Shown: positions 1-8,348, counted from the stretch's first letter. The stretch: DNA of 64,000 bases from an uncultured Lachnospiraceae bacterium (GCA_910588405.1 CAJUPT010000001.1:82633-146632); one strand, 5' to 3'. Notes: a model not told the origin generated them from the sequence alone. Numbers and translations are program-made.

Positions 1-513
1 ACCAAAAACGGCAGCAAAAAGGTGCTGTTCATCCTGGGAAAAAACCATATCGCCAACGGGAACCTCACCGACCACTATAACACCACCTTCTGCGAGACGA
101 TGGAGCCATGCCAGATGTATGTGATCCGCCGAGAGCATCTGCTGTCGCTGATGGAACAGGATTTCCGGCTGACCAAGGCGCTGCTCCACTATCAGGAGAG
201 GAAGCTGTGGCGGCTGGAGCACCAGCTGAAAAACACGGTTGGCAGCATTTACCTGGAACGGAAGCTGGCCGCCAAGCTGTGGAAGCTGGCCAGGGATTTC
301 GGCATCCGGACAGAGAAGGGCATCCTGATCGACATCGACTTAAGCATCACCTTTCTGGCCGACCTTTTGGGCGTCCCCAGGGAAAATGCCTCAAGAGCCT
401 GCAAAAAGCTGACGGACTACCGGCTGATCACAATCGAAAAGAAAAAGATTTATATCCTGGATGCCGAAAGGATGGCTGTTTTCTATAAGGACGGCGTTCT
501 GGAAACGCTGTAA
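1..513 (+). CDS. Crp/Fnr family transcriptional regulator, 5'-truncated by window edge
   Basis: The reading frame is open from base 1 and ends with TAA at 511-513, so only the C-terminal ~170 residues are present. The visible part is the end of the cyclic-nucleotide-like effector domain, the dimerisation helix (an ERKLWRLEHQLKN region) and a winged helix-turn-helix. In the latter, ITFLADLLGVPRENASRACK is the recognition-helix region typical of Crp/Fnr proteins. No effector ligand can be inferred because the sensing domain lies outside the window. The gene is followed by a hairpin terminator and then the asrABC operon on the same strand, so it may control sulfite reduction; that link is inferred from position only. 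The family call is confident, the target is not. Confidence 0.85.
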   Translation, partial: TKNGSKKVLFILGKNHIANGNLTDHYNTTFCETMEPCQMYVIRREHLLSLMEQDFRLTKALLHYQERKLWRLEHQLKNTVGSIYLERKLAAKLWKLARDFGIRTEKGILIDIDLSITFLADLLGVPRENASRACKKLTDYRLITIEKKKIYILDAERMAVFYKDGVLETL

Positions 514-616
514 CCTATAAGATCAGTTATCTCCCCCCACAGTAAATGGCCGGGTCCTGCCGAAGGCTTTTGAATCCTTTCGCGGTAATACACAAAAAAT
601 ACATAAATATTTCTGG

Positions 617-650
617 TTCCGTGATAATCGTCACGGAATCTTTTTTTCCC
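617..650 (+). terminator. Rho-independent terminator, also a Crp-like palindrome
   Basis: TTCCGTGA (617-624) and TCACGGAA (631-638) form an 8-bp perfect stem around TAATCG, followed by a T-rich run at 639-647. This is a good intrinsic terminator for the upstream regulator gene. The core GTGA-N6-TCAC also matches the 5-6-5 geometry of Crp-type operators, and it lies about 70 nt upstream of asrA, so it could be a binding site as well. Confidence 0.65.
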
Positions 651-707
651 TTTTGTTATCCTTTTTGTTAATAAAATAACATGAGAGACCATGAAAGGAG
701 AAGACCT

Positions 708-1724
708 ATGGGATACCAAATACCAAAAAAAACGGCTGACACCATTTTCAGCCAGCTCCAGGCAGACTATGAGATTTTTGCCCCCAGGCTGTTTGCCGGC
801 GACGGATGCTTTTCCGATACGGATATCATCCGGTATGACAAGGTCAGTTCACTGGACGAAATCGAATTTGACCGCCGGTCAGACTACTCTTTTAAAGAAT
901 CCCTGTTTGCCATCAATGAAACTCTGTTCTATTTCACCGAAAACGAAACGGCCGTCCCCTCCTGCACGGACAAGAAACTGCTGATTTTTCTGAAAAGCTG
1001 CGACCTCCACGCCCTGAAACGGCTGGACGCCATCTACCTGGAAAACGGCCCGGAGGATTTCTATTACAAGCGGCTGCGGGAAAAAGCCAGCTTCGTGCTG
1101 ATGGGCTGCGGTGAAACCTGCGATACCGGCTTCTGCGCCAGCATGGGAACCAGCCGTTCCGACAATTATGATTTATATCTGAAATGCGACGGGGAGAACG
1201 TATGGATTGACTGTCCTTCGGAAGCGCTTCTCCTGACTCTGAAAAAAGCCGGTCTGGACGAAGGCGGCGCTTCCGCCTGCGAGGTAACGCCGGAATACGT
1301 AACGGAAAACAAAGAATCGGTGACGCTGCCCAAAAACCTTTCCGTGGAAAGCTTTGACAACCCCTTATGGGAAGCCTACGGCAGCCGCTGCATCGGCTGC
1401 GGGCGGTGCAACTTCGTCTGTCCCACCTGCACCTGCTTCACCATGCAGGACATCCACTACCGGGATAATGAAAACGTGGGCGAGCGCCGCAGAGTCTGGG
1501 CCTCCTGCCAGGTGGACGGCTATACCGATATCGCGGGCGGCGGCTCCTTCCGCAAAACCCAGGGCGAACGGCTGCGGTTTAAGGTCATGCACAAAATCTA
1601 TGACTTCGAAAAACGGTTCGGCTATCCCATGTGCGTAGGCTGCGGCCGCTGTGACGCCGTCTGCCCGGAATACATATCCTATGCCAACCTGGTCAACAAA
1701 TTAGCAGAGGAGGACGAGAAATGA
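708..1724 (+). CDS. asrA: Anaerobic sulfite reductase subunit A (iron-sulfur electron-transfer subunit)
   Basis: Cytoplasmic subunit A of the AsrABC complex, which reduces sulfite to sulfide using NADH. The protein has 338 residues from ATG 708, chosen because AAAGGAG lies 7 nt upstream; earlier in-frame ATGs lack a site. The N-terminal ~220 residues are the subunit A domain with several cysteines (GCGETCDTGFC). The C-terminus carries two ferredoxin-type motifs, CIGCGRCNFVCPTC near residue 230 and CVGCGRCDAVCPEY near residue 315, consistent with two [4Fe-4S] clusters. The stop overlaps the start of asrB (ATGA), indicating translational coupling. The length and order A-B-C match the clostridial and Salmonella asr operons. 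High certainty. Confidence 0.95.
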   Translation: MGYQIPKKTADTIFSQLQADYEIFAPRLFAGDGCFSDTDIIRYDKVSSLDEIEFDRRSDYSFKESLFAINETLFYFTENETAVPSCTDKKLLIFLKSCDLHALKRLDAIYLENGPEDFYYKRLREKASFVLMGCGETCDTGFCASMGTSRSDNYDLYLKCDGENVWIDCPSEALLLTLKKAGLDEGGASACEVTPEYVTENKESVTLPKNLSVESFDNPLWEAYGSRCIGCGRCNFVCPTCTCFTMQDIHYRDNENVGERRRVWASCQVDGYTDIAGGGSFRKTQGERLRFKVMHKIYDFEKRFGYPMCVGCGRCDAVCPEYISYANLVNKLAEEDEK

Positions 1725-2515
1725 TGAAGAACGAATATATTCCTTTCCCTTCCCAGGTAAAAGAAATCATCCGCCATACGGAGATTGAATACACCTTCCG
1801 CATGGGATTTACCGGCGACGTAAAGCCCGGCCAGTTTTTTGAGGTTTCCATTCCCAAATACGGCGAGGCGCCCATCTCCGTCAGCGGAATCGGCCCGGAC
1901 ACCGTTGACCTGACCATCCGGAAGGTGGGGAAAGTAACCAACCAGATTTTTGAAAATTTCGAGGGAAATACCCTTCCGTTACGGGGGCCTTACGGCAATG
2001 GCTTTGATATTGAACATTATAAGGGCAAAGAGCTTTTTATTATCGCAGGCGGCACCGGTCTTTCTCCGGTGAAGGGCATCGTGGACTATTTTTCCAATCA
2101 TCCCGGCGAGGCGAAAGACACCACGCTGATCGCCGGCTTCAAATCCCCCGACGATATTTTATTCAAACAGGATTTTGAACAATGGGAGAAAACCATAAAG
2201 GTAATCAAAACCGTGGACACCGCCCCGGAGGGCTACCAGGGACTGACCGGCATGGTGACTAAATATATCCCCGAGCTGCCGGTAAAAGATCCGGACAACG
2301 CCGTATTCATTATTGTCGGCCCGCCTGTTATGATGAAATTTACCGTCATCGAGGTACGGAAACGGGGCATCCGGGATCAGAATATCTGGATCTCCTACGA
2401 GCGGAAAATGTGCTGCGGCCTGGGCAAATGCGGCCACTGCAAAATGGATTCCACATATATCTGCCTGGACGGGCCGGTGTTCAACTATGCGGAAGGTAAG
2501 AATTTAATTGATTAA
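1721..2515 (+). CDS. asrB: Anaerobic sulfite reductase subunit B (flavin/NADH oxidoreductase)
   Basis: FAD-dependent ferredoxin-NAD(P)H reductase-type subunit of 264 residues. It takes electrons from NADH and passes them to the iron-sulfur and siroheme subunits. The N-terminal FAD-binding barrel ends with the RGPYGNGF motif near residue 88. The NAD-binding part starts with FIIAGGTGLSPVK near residue 106. The C-terminal cysteine cluster CCGLGKCGHCK, followed by a further Cys, binds a [2Fe-2S] centre as in dihydroorotate dehydrogenase PyrK-like proteins. It overlaps asrA by 4 nt and is separated from asrC by 116 nt that contain the inverted repeat CCGGAAG/CTTCCGG (2538-2544 and 2575-2581). Confidence 0.95.
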   Translation: MMKNEYIPFPSQVKEIIRHTEIEYTFRMGFTGDVKPGQFFEVSIPKYGEAPISVSGIGPDTVDLTIRKVGKVTNQIFENFEGNTLPLRGPYGNGFDIEHYKGKELFIIAGGTGLSPVKGIVDYFSNHPGEAKDTTLIAGFKSPDDILFKQDFEQWEKTIKVIKTVDTAPEGYQGLTGMVTKYIPELPVKDPDNAVFIIVGPPVMMKFTVIEVRKRGIRDQNIWISYERKMCCGLGKCGHCKMDSTYICLDGPVFNYAEGKNLID

Positions 2516-2631
2516 ACAGCAACGAACCGTACAAGCCCCGGAAGGATTTACAGACACTTTAGTGGCTGGAAATTCTTCCGGATCCAGGGGGTTTGGAAGG
2601 GGAGTTGCGGAACTAAATTGGAGGTGGAAAT

Positions 2632-3606
2632 ATGGGATTGGATATCAATACAAAAAAAGCGAAGAAAAACGCATTCAGAATCAGCAAGGAAAGAGGCATC
2701 GGCGCTTCCCGTATCCGCGTTCCCGGCGGATATCTGAAGGCTGAGATTTTGGGAATGGTACAGGAGATCGCGGAAAAATACGGAAACGGCATCGTCCATC
2801 TGACCACCCGCCAAGGCTTCGAGGTAGAGGGCATCCGCCTGGAGGATATGGACGCCATCAACGAGATGCTCCAGCCGATCATCGAGCTTTTAGACATCAA
2901 CCAGCCGGAAAAAGGCATGGGATATTCCTCTTCCGGCACAAGAAACATTACCGCCTGCATCGGCAACAATGTCTGCCCTTTTGCCAACTACAATACGGCA
3001 GACTTTGCGAAACGGGTGGAAAAAGAGATTTTCCCCAACGACCTGCATTTCAAGGTAGCTTTCACCGGCTGCCCCAACGACTGCGGCAAGGTGCGTCTCC
3101 ATGACTTCGGCATCGTAGGCATGACCATGCCCCGGTACGATCCCAGCCGCTGCGTCAGCTGCCAGGCCTGCATCAAGGGCTGCAAGGGCTTGTCCGTGGA
3201 CGCGCTGCGAATGGAAAATTATAAAATTATCCGGGACGAGGAAAAATGCGTGGGCTGCGGCGTCTGCATTACCAAATGTCCCACCCGAGCATTTACCAGA
3301 AGCAAACGGAAATATTACAGACTGACGCTGATGGGCCGTACCGGAAAGAAAAATCCCAGGCTGGGCGAGGATTTCCTGATCTGGGCGGATGAGGACAGCA
3401 TCGTAAAGATCATCCTGAACACCTATCGGTTCGTAAAAGAATACATTGACACCAGCGCGCCCGGCGGCAAAGAGCATATCGGCTATATTATCGACCGGGT
3501 GGGGTTTGAAGAGTATAAGAAATGGGCGCTGGAAGGCGTAGATCTGCTGCCAGAGACCAAAGTAAAAGAATGCGTCTACTGGAGCGGGATTCATTTCGAC
3601 CGGTAA
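2632..3606 (+). CDS. asrC: Anaerobic sulfite reductase subunit C (siroheme catalytic subunit)
   Basis: Catalytic subunit of 324 residues that performs the six-electron reduction of sulfite to sulfide. The N-terminal ferrodoxin-like repeat contains TTRQGFEVEG. The siroheme-[4Fe-4S] ligand set is visible as CIGNNVCPFANY (residues ~107-118) and FTGCPNDCGK (~144-153). Two extra ferredoxin motifs follow, CVSCQACIKGCKG and CVGCGVCITKCPT, characteristic of AsrC rather than assimilatory sulfite reductase. GGAGGTGGAAAT precedes ATG 2632, a strong ribosome site. It is the last gene of the operon and is followed by a GC-rich hairpin shared with the convergent ccdA-like gene. The long ~115-nt spacer from asrB is unusual for a tight complex. 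Confidence 0.95.
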   Translation: MGLDINTKKAKKNAFRISKERGIGASRIRVPGGYLKAEILGMVQEIAEKYGNGIVHLTTRQGFEVEGIRLEDMDAINEMLQPIIELLDINQPEKGMGYSSSGTRNITACIGNNVCPFANYNTADFAKRVEKEIFPNDLHFKVAFTGCPNDCGKVRLHDFGIVGMTMPRYDPSRCVSCQACIKGCKGLSVDALRMENYKIIRDEEKCVGCGVCITKCPTRAFTRSKRKYYRLTLMGRTGKKNPRLGEDFLIWADEDSIVKIILNTYRFVKEYIDTSAPGGKEHIGYIIDRVGFEEYKKWALEGVDLLPETKVKECVYWSGIHFDR

Positions 3607-3635
3607 ACTGTCATTTACATAAAACCTTTATCACA

Positions 3636-3666
3636 CAGCGCCGCTGCGGTTTGATCAGCGGCGCTG
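3636..3666. terminator. GC-rich hairpin between convergent genes
   Basis: CAGCGCCGCTG (3636-3646) pairs with CAGCGGCGCTG (3656-3666) around a 9-nt loop, an 11-bp perfect stem. It sits between the ends of asrC and the convergent CcdA-TlpA gene and is probably a shared terminator. The U-tract is weak on both strands, which lowers confidence. Confidence 0.5.
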
Positions 3667-3713
3667 TTACTGTCAATCAAACACCCTACAGGACTGCATC
3701 TTCATCGATCTGC

Positions 3714-5132
3714 TCAGGAATTCTGCCGGTCTCTTCTTCCTTCCATCGTCTGACGGACGATATCCTCCATAATCTCATAAGTGATCTGCCCGCTGACATA
3801 GCCGAACACATTTCCCTCTCTGTCAATCATAAAAGTGGTCGGAAAAGAATAAATACCATAGCTTTCAAACAGCTCCCATTCCGTATCCATCAAAACCGGA
3901 TACGTGTACCCGTTTTCCTCCAGAAACGCTATAATTTCCTCCTCCGTTTTTTCCTGCCCCATCAGCGGCGCCGCCACGCCCAGCACCACCAGTTCTTCCT
4001 CCGTTTCGCCCTGGTAAGCTTCATACAGCCTCTGTATATCCGGCAGCTCCGCCTTGCAGGGCGGGCACCAGGTCGCCCAGAAATTCAGAAAGATTGTTTT
4101 TCCTTCATACTCTGACAGGCTGTGGGTAGTTCCATACTGATCCTTTAACGTAAAATCCGGCGCCGCCACGGAAGCGTATTCCTCATGAGACGTCTCCTCA
4201 TCCGTTTCTGATTCCGGAACGGATGAGGTCTCCTGGTTGTCATTTTTCACCATACTGTCCGTGCCATTCTCCTGCTTCCCGGCGCCTGACACAGCATCTG
4301 TTCCCTGTCCGGCTCCTCCACCTGCCACAGTCTCCGTTCCCTGTCCGTTACCGGCCACAGCATCTGTCCTCTGCCCGGCATCCGTCTGCCGGGGCAGAGA
4401 CGCCTGGGACAAATACCCCGTGACTGCGTTCATTTTTCCGGTAAACATCAACAGCCCCATAAAAATCATCAGAAGCCCGCCGATTTTTACCGTATACCGG
4501 GCCACACTCCCGTGCTTCTTCATAAAGCCCAGAAGTCCGGTGGCAAACATCCCCGTCGCCAGAAAAGGCAGGACAAACCCCAACGTATAGACGCCAATCA
4601 GCCCCATTCCCGCAAGCCTGGTTCCGGCGGAAGCCGCCATAAGAAGAACGGAGGCCAGCGCCGGCCCCACACAGGGCGTCCAGGCGAAGCTGAAGGTAAA
4701 GCCCATCAGAAAAGCGGCCGGAGGAGACATGGCCAATCTGTCCAGCCGGAACGGAAGCCGCCTCTCCCTTTCCAGCAGGGCAGAGCTTCCGAATACGCCC
4801 ATCTGATAGAAGCCAAATAGGATAATCAGGATTCCTCCCACCCTGGCAAACAACATCTGATTTGATTTCAAAAAAACACCGGCCGCCGACACGCCCAGCC
4901 CCAGCGTCACAAAAGCCGTGCTGATTCCCAGCACAAAAAACAGGGTGTGCAGCATCACTTTGCTCCGCTTATAATAAAACTTTCCGTCCTCCCATTTTCC
5001 GGTCCCACCGGAAAGATAACCGATATACAATGGCAAAAGCGGCAGCACACAGGGCGAGAAAAAGCTTAGAAAGCCCTGTAAAAACACTGTCAGCACCGGC
5101 ACGCTTACCTCTAACGAAAATCCCATCCGCAT
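3714..5132 (-). CDS. CcdA-type membrane thiol-electron transporter fused to a TlpA/ResA-like thioredoxin domain
   Basis: 472-residue fusion. Residues ~1-235 form a polytopic CcdA/DsbD-beta membrane domain that moves reducing equivalents across the membrane, with the paired cysteines in FFSPCVLPLLPLY (near residue 28) and AWTPCVGPALAS (near 155). Residues ~240-320 are a low-complexity Gly/Thr/Asp/Gln linker with imperfect repeats of the form GQGTDAVxG. Residues ~325-470 are an extracytoplasmic TlpA-like thioredoxin with the active site WATWCPPCK. The likely role is reducing extracytoplasmic disulfides or peroxides, in one polypeptide instead of the usual two. AGAAAGGA lies just upstream of ATG 5132; a second Met two codons later is possible. 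It is convergent with asrC. It is the only clear multi-pass membrane protein in the window. Confidence 0.9.
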   Translation of the reverse strand: MRMGFSLEVSVPVLTVFLQGFLSFFSPCVLPLLPLYIGYLSGGTGKWEDGKFYYKRSKVMLHTLFFVLGISTAFVTLGLGVSAAGVFLKSNQMLFARVGGILIILFGFYQMGVFGSSALLERERRLPFRLDRLAMSPPAAFLMGFTFSFAWTPCVGPALASVLLMAASAGTRLAGMGLIGVYTLGFVLPFLATGMFATGLLGFMKKHGSVARYTVKIGGLLMIFMGLLMFTGKMNAVTGYLSQASLPRQTDAGQRTDAVAGNGQGTETVAGGGAGQGTDAVSGAGKQENGTDSMVKNDNQETSSVPESETDEETSHEEYASVAAPDFTLKDQYGTTHSLSEYEGKTIFLNFWATWCPPCKAELPDIQRLYEAYQGETEEELVVLGVAAPLMGQEKTEEEIIAFLEENGYTYPVLMDTEWELFESYGIYSFPTTFMIDREGNVFGYVSGQITYEIMEDIVRQTMEGRRDRQNS

Positions 5133-5169
5133 TTATTTCCTTTCTCTGTAAATCATTGCACAACGGTTC

Positions 5170-5382
5170 TTAGTATTTTCCCTGGTATTCCTGTTTCAGA
5201 TCTTCTGCCAGGTATGCATCACTCATACAGTGCATATCGGAAACACCATCCCGAATCAGCTGATAAACCTCGGAATGGTAGAAAAAATCCAATGCCGCAT
5301 CCAGTGAAATACCCTGCTGCCTGGCAAAGAGTTCAATAACACGGCTGTATTTCTTTTGAAGTAAAACCGGATTTGCGTTCAT
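5170..5382 (-). CDS. Small protein, DUF3791-like, third gene of a toxin-antitoxin-like operon
   Basis: 70 residues with the conserved-looking block FYHSEVYQLIRDGVSDMHC followed by SDAYLAEDL. Small proteins of this kind are commonly found beside DUF3990 genes in Firmicutes. I assign it to the DUF3791-like group with moderate certainty; it has no known catalytic motif. Its ATG overlaps the stop of the DUF3990 gene (ATGA), so the two are translationally coupled. A role as partner or antitoxin of the DUF3990 protein is inferred from context. Confidence 0.7.
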   Translation of the reverse strand: MNANPVLLQKKYSRVIELFARQQGISLDAALDFFYHSEVYQLIRDGVSDMHCMSDAYLAEDLKQEYQGKY

Positions 5383-5849
5383 ACCATTTCACTCCCTTCA
5401 AAACGCAGAAGCTTCAATGCTGTCTTCGTGCGAAAGCAGATTTGCAGGTTCGGTTTATCATAACGCAAACGATTAATGGCTTCTGTCTTGTCGATCAGTC
5501 CGTCCAAGAACAGTTCCACCGTATTAAACACCTTATCGTTGGCAACGCCGCCAGCCACAAGGTCATAATCTGTCGCATCTTTTCCGCTGCGGCAATTCAA
5601 AATAAAATCCAGCCAATCCTCAGAATAGGAATCAAATTTCAGCGTTTTCAGTTCAGCTTCCCGGCTTTCATCAAACGCATACCGAGATATGATTCCGTCC
5701 TTTCCACGCCGTTTGAACTTGCCGCACCACTTTGCCGCCTGCTCATGCAAAGGCGTGACATAAAAACCGCGCCCAAAATCCACATTAGATCGGGAATGAA
5801 ACAAGTCTGGTTTTGCGATTTCCAAATAGGAGCCATGATAGAGAATCAT
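5379..5849 (-). CDS. DUF3990 protein, probable ADP-ribosyltransferase-fold toxin
   Basis: 156 residues. The N-terminus has YHGS (residues 4-7) and DFGRGFYVTPLHEQAAKWC (~25-43). These resemble the first two conserved strands of ADP-ribosyltransferases, where the family supplies H-Y type NAD-contact residues. From family knowledge, DUF3990 is grouped with ART-like folds; activity as an NAD-consuming toxin is an inference. It overlaps both neighbours by 4 nt (ATGA), sitting between two small DUF3791-like proteins. This is the tight three-gene layout expected of a toxin with flanking antitoxins or chaperones. No signal peptide is seen, so it is probably cytosolic. Confidence 0.75.
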   Translation of the reverse strand: MILYHGSYLEIAKPDLFHSRSNVDFGRGFYVTPLHEQAAKWCGKFKRRGKDGIISRYAFDESREAELKTLKFDSYSEDWLDFILNCRSGKDATDYDLVAGGVANDKVFNTVELFLDGLIDKTEAINRLRYDKPNLQICFRTKTALKLLRFEGSEMV

Positions 5850-6085
5850 ACTTCCACACCCCTTTCCTTCATCACATCAAAAAGATCGTCGATAATATAT
5901 TCCCGGCTTTGCGTGTGAAGGACTTCATATTCCGGTACAATGTAACCGTTCAGAATATCGCTTTTCTCGGCAAATGCCCGGTATACCCGTTCCGCATTCA
6001 CGCCAAGCTTTGCAGCAACATTTTCAATACAAAATATGGCAAATTCCAATTCCCCGGAATTTTTAATTTTCTCATCCGTCATCAT
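5846..6085 (-). CDS. DUF3791 family small protein, probable antitoxin
   Basis: 79 residues. The pattern FAIFCIENVAAKLGV, then VYRAFAEKSDILNGYIVPEY and LHTQSREYIIDDL, fits DUF3791, a family of ~70-residue proteins encoded next to DUF3990. AAAGGAGGAACTG lies upstream of ATG 6085, the strongest ribosome site in this operon, so the gene is the likely first cistron and sets expression of the coupled downstream genes. A higher yield of the first gene would suit an antitoxin. The function has not been established for the family as far as I know. Confidence 0.8.
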   Translation of the reverse strand: MMTDEKIKNSGELEFAIFCIENVAAKLGVNAERVYRAFAEKSDILNGYIVPEYEVLHTQSREYIIDDLFDVMKERGVEV

Positions 6086-6111
6086 GAAACAGTTCCTCCT
6101 TTACTTTATTT

Positions 6112-6475
6112 TAGCCAAAGCATCCTGAATAATTACTAATCCTTCTTCATATCATCATCCAGGTCGATAGAGATCATCTGATCAACAAGGTGGCAGAGCT
6201 TTTTCTCATAAGTTCGCATTTCCGTATCCTGCGCCTGCAAAGCAGTCAGCTTCTTATTCAGCTTCACACGCTCACCAATAGAAACGTTAGCAATCCGCTG
6301 TTCCAGACCGACGATGGCGGTACAGTAACGAGACTGCTGCTTATGCGCATAGTCGGTACGGATACGTGCGACGATATCCGGCTAATAACGGTGCATATAG
6401 ATCAACGCCTTAAAGTTATTTTTCTTGCTACAGTCAAACAACCAGTAGATCTACATCTCTATATCCCCGAGCTAC
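6112..6475 (-). pseudogene. Remnant of a BREX PglX-like DNA methyltransferase (C-terminus)
   Basis: Reading the minus strand from about 6475 gives a frame with WLFDCSKKNNFKALIYMHRY, an in-frame stop, IRTDYAHKQQSRY, a charged coiled region and MISIDLDDDMKKD. This resembles the C-terminal end of BREX PglX/BrxX methyltransferases, which have an IYMHRY-like segment, a coiled region and an IDLDDGVK motif. Two in-frame stops and a frameshift near 6142, after which QDALAKIK appears in another frame, show that it is dead. Nothing else of a BREX locus is visible. The assignment rests on remembered family features, so it is moderate. Confidence 0.5.
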
Positions 6476-6554
6476 AAATGAAGGAGCATATTTTTGAAGC
6501 AGGAAACGACTAGGTTCCAAATCATCAGGATTATCATCAATCACGTCAACCGCT

Positions 6555-7233
6555 TCAACTTTTTTTCATTTCTCCCGCAATGCAAATATCCTCAGTCACA
6601 CCTTCTGAAATCTTATTGCCAGAGTCACTTTCATTCTCAGAAAATTCCTTAATTCTCACATCTTCTACGATTACCTCTTCTGATGCTTCTTCTGCCGAAG
6701 TAACCGCTATCTCTATATATGCAGATTTATCAGTAAAGTATTGTCCCCCTGCAAGCCCCCACTGAACCTGCATGGGATAATACTTATTAATTTCTCCCAA
6801 TATTCGAAAGCCTTCTGGCCCATTAATGTTCTCTGTATCCAAAGCTTCTAAAAACAGTTCAGGCGCCTCGGCTTCAGAAAACATATCATCGATATTTTCT
6901 TCTGAAATCTCATGTAACACATCGGCTGCCTTTGATTTAAAAGGGGAAAAAGCAGCTTCATATTCAGCTATAAAAGACCTGACTTTCAAAAATCTCTTTA
7001 AAATCGCCTCGGCCTTATTAAGCTGAAGTTTTATCAATCGACTCTTACTATTATTTATAACATCAACGTATGCTGACGCTTTACTGCCTTCCTCCGGCAT
7101 TTCTTCTATACTTAGTACAGTTTGAGCCTCATTTTTCAATCGACCATATTCAAACACAAGAGTATTCATATCAGCATTAAAATATTTAAGCATTAAACGA
7201 ATTCAACAATTCATTCAATTTTTTTGCTTCCAT
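6555..7233 (-). pseudogene. Degraded gene of unknown function, interrupted by a 16-nt duplication
   Basis: The best ribosome site (GGAGGAGGAAAACG) precedes ATG 7233, which reads MEAKKLNELLNSFNA and then hits TAA. A 16-nt unit is duplicated (AGCATTAAA at 7173-7181 and again at 7189-7197). Removing one unit restores one frame through residues DMNTLVFEYGRL and on to the stop at 6555, giving about 220 residues. The product is acidic, helix-rich and has no motif that I recognise. After 6555 another frame continues with DDNPDDLEPSRFLLQKYAPS to a stop near 6427, so the 3' end may also be shifted. It sits beside the PglX-like remnant, suggesting a decaying defence or mobile locus. Confidence 0.5.
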
Positions 7234-7676
7234 CGTTTTCCTCCTCCTCTCCTCCTTCATACCTTTCTTAATTAGCAATTTCCACAGCCTTTTATAACTT
7301 ACTGCCATAGTCTCAGTTCAATGCAAATTTCCAAGTGAACACCCACGTCGGTCTTTACCGGCTCCGCCATGAACGAAAGGGCGTTTCCTTTGTGCCTCCG
7401 GCGGACGCGCAAAGAATGGGCATGGATAGTGCCATTTTGTGATCCCATTTTCGCGCAGTTCAGCGCTGGAGCGGAGCACTGAACTTTCAAAGTAAAAATC
7501 TGTATCTACAATTTTAATAATCATATCACAGGATTACACCTTAAACAAGCAAAAATACCGTTTAGCAGATTATAATTCTGAAATATCGCAGTAAAATTAC
7601 TTTATTAGAAGCGCAAAAAATATGCCATGCATATTTTCTTAAACCGCATGACATTTTCCTTAGTTTTATAATACTT
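7234..7676. repeat. Gene-free stretch with a probable dispersed intergenic repeat (7300-7525)
   Basis: No convincing gene. Bases 7330-7490 are markedly more GC-rich than their surroundings and contain short inverted repeats (AGTTCAG at 7459 paired with CTGAACT at 7479-7485, flanking CGCTGGAGCGGAGCA). Both strands have short open frames whose translations look like the spurious peptides often annotated in clostridial genomes. I therefore read this as a dispersed intergenic repeat rather than coding sequence; copy number cannot be judged from one window. The rest of the gap (7526-7676) is AT-rich with nothing recognisable. Confidence 0.35.
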
Positions 7677-8336
7677 TCACAGCAACACAAAATGATTCCG
7701 TTCAAATTCCAGTATCCCCTCATCCCGCATCCTGCACAGCTCGTTGGACATGGCACTCCGGTCTACGGAGAGGAAATCCGCCAGCTGCTGCCGGTTAAAC
7801 GGAATATCAAAGGAGGGACGCCCTTCCCTGAGAGACTGTTCCGATAAGTAGGACAGCAGCTTTTCCCTGGTCGTCCGCTGGGACATATGCTCCAGCTTCT
7901 GGGTCAGCATCTTGTTCTTCAGCGCCAGCACCGAAAGCAGGTTCTGAATCAGCTTTCCGTGAAACTGACAAGCGGAGGAACAGGTGGTCAGCACCCGTTT
8001 TACGTCGAGAAACAGCACCTGGCTGTTTTTTACCGCCACCGCATTGTTCAGCATTTCGCCGACCTCCAGGCAGGCATAGGTTTCTCCGAATACCTCTCCC
8101 GCCGAAATCTCATTTAATATACTGAGATTCCCCCAGTAATCCTCCTTCCGGATATGGACGGCCCCATCCAGCAGCAAAGCCACGGCGGTAATCCGCTCCC
8201 CTTTCCGGAACACACAGTCCCCTTTCTGGTAACTCCGCTGGTACGCGCCCAGACAGGACAGCATGGAGACAGCTTCCTGCTCTCCGATCCCTTTAAACAG
8301 CTTTGATTGCTCCACCACTTTCAAATATTTTTCCAA
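7677..8336 (-). CDS. Crp/Fnr family regulator, HcpR-like by context
   Basis: 219 residues. An N-terminal cyclic-nucleotide-type barrel (residues ~5-120, including the GEVFGETYACLE turn) is followed by a long dimerisation helix and a winged HTH with FNRQQLADFLSVDRSAMSNE (~178-197). There is no N-terminal FNR cysteine set, but cysteines occur at CSSACQFHG (~119-127). It is divergent from the ferredoxin-hcp pair, the arrangement described for HcpR regulators of nitrosative stress genes in anaerobes. HcpR identity is therefore inferred from context. A sigma-A promoter (8379-8407) and a palindrome in the leader (8349-8364) suggest autoregulation. Confidence 0.85.
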   Translation of the reverse strand: MEKYLKVVEQSKLFKGIGEQEAVSMLSCLGAYQRSYQKGDCVFRKGERITAVALLLDGAVHIRKEDYWGNLSILNEISAGEVFGETYACLEVGEMLNNAVAVKNSQVLFLDVKRVLTTCSSACQFHGKLIQNLLSVLALKNKMLTQKLEHMSQRTTREKLLSYLSEQSLREGRPSFDIPFNRQQLADFLSVDRSAMSNELCRMRDEGILEFERNHFVLL

Positions 8337-8348
8337 AACAATCTCCTT

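Noticed and set aside
2538..2581. Inverted repeat between asrB and asrC as a terminator
   Set aside because: Only a 7-bp stem with a ~30-nt loop and no T-run, in the middle of a conserved operon.
7299..7524. Two overlapping minus-strand short open frames as genes
   Set aside because: No ribosome sites or domains; translation resembles spurious intergenic-repeat peptides.
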